The notes under the pieces were generated by a model, which searched no databases, was not told the origin of the DNA, and was given only the letters and a program-made list of their open reading frames with translations. A stretch of DNA of 64,000 nucleotides from Sequoia sempervirens (taxonomy: Eukaryota; Streptophyta; Pinopsida; Cupressales; Cupressaceae). Numbering within the stretch: position 1 is the first letter of the stretch; every line of letters starts with the position of its first letter. Made by a program: the position numbers and the translations under genes. Location of the stretch: NCBI GenBank assembly GCA_007258455.2, contig VDFB02252616.1, forward strand, positions 119,510,552 to 119,574,551, in the 5' to 3' direction. This document shows, in pieces, positions 63,835-64,000 of this stretch.

Positions 63835-63852
63835 TTCACGTTAGGTTCACCA
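63835..63852 (-). promoter_or_regulatory. Primer-binding site of the OUTER element
   Basis: Minus strand TGGTGAACCTAACGTGAA, four bases after the LTR end. It differs at two positions from the MIDDLE site at 54894-54911. Confidence 0.8.
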
Positions 63853-63856
63853 AAAA

Positions 63857-64000
63857 TGTTTTAGAGGAAAAGTGATCCTAGATTTAACTAGGATTAGCTA
63901 CTTTTCACTTAAAAAAATATTTGCAATTTAGATTGGCAAGGGTATGAGATTAACTTGCAACCTAAAAGGTGAGTCAATCAACCTTGGATCTAAAATATTT
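63857..64000 (-). mobile_element. 5' LTR of the OUTER element, cut by window end
   Basis: The first 144 bases match the start of the 3' LTR at 17409. The rest of this LTR, and the OUTER target duplication, lie beyond the window. Confidence 0.88.

Noticed and set aside
1..64000. tRNA, rRNA or other RNA genes
   Set aside because: No cloverleaf, rRNA core or snRNA signature was recognised by eye; tRNA-like words were only retrotransposon primer-binding sites. A covariance-model scan would be needed to exclude small RNAs fully.

Overview
The window is transposable-element DNA from a plant nuclear genome. No intact host gene was recognised. It holds a nested stack of LTR retrotransposons of the Ty3/gypsy Tat type, one Ty1/copia element, a decayed chromovirus-like gypsy element and a small terminal-inverted-repeat element, all set in AT-rich DNA. 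The depth of nesting, the decay of every reading frame and the AT-rich background suggest a large-genome plant, and a gymnosperm is my guess; the sequence alone does not fix the species.

Layout. Positions 1-12000 are mostly non-coding: LTR-like fragments with tRNA-Met-type primer sites (about 2820-5100), an unrecognised broken reading frame (5374-5865), duplications, a TA microsatellite (9600-9757) and small tandem repeats. Positions 12040-17000 (minus strand) hold a decayed chromovirus-like gag-PR-RT-RH-IN polyprotein whose protease is split by a ~1 kb insert. From 17409 to beyond the window end lies an OUTER gypsy element (minus strand): 3' LTR 17409-18737, 5' LTR from 63857. Its protease is split by a MIDDLE Tat element (20886-56128, target duplication CATTG, minus strand). 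The leader of the MIDDLE element is in turn split by a ~14.5 kb non-autonomous element, here called LARD (39872-54387, target duplication CAAAC, plus strand). The OUTER leader also carries a copia element (57368-63316, target duplication CCTAT, minus strand), whose integrase is split by a 977 bp inverted-repeat element with a 4 bp duplication.

The MIDDLE element encodes gag, protease, reverse transcriptase, RNase H, a second RNase H (a Tat hallmark) and integrase. Between integrase and 3' LTR it carries an antisense gene with its own TATA box, an intron and a plant mobile domain. All are broken by stops and frameshifts. Its 3' end is tandemly multiplied: one full, one nearly full and two partial LTR copies with repeated polypurine tracts.

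The LARD has LTRs, primer site and polypurine tract but no reverse transcriptase or integrase. Its long leader is built from three unrelated tandem arrays whose units each form a short hairpin, followed by a proline/serine-rich frame with a G-patch domain and a 235 bp tandem array. The LTRs of the MIDDLE element and the LARD are also packed with short palindromes, some at the TATA box. This repeated use of unrelated hairpins is the most unusual signal in the window.
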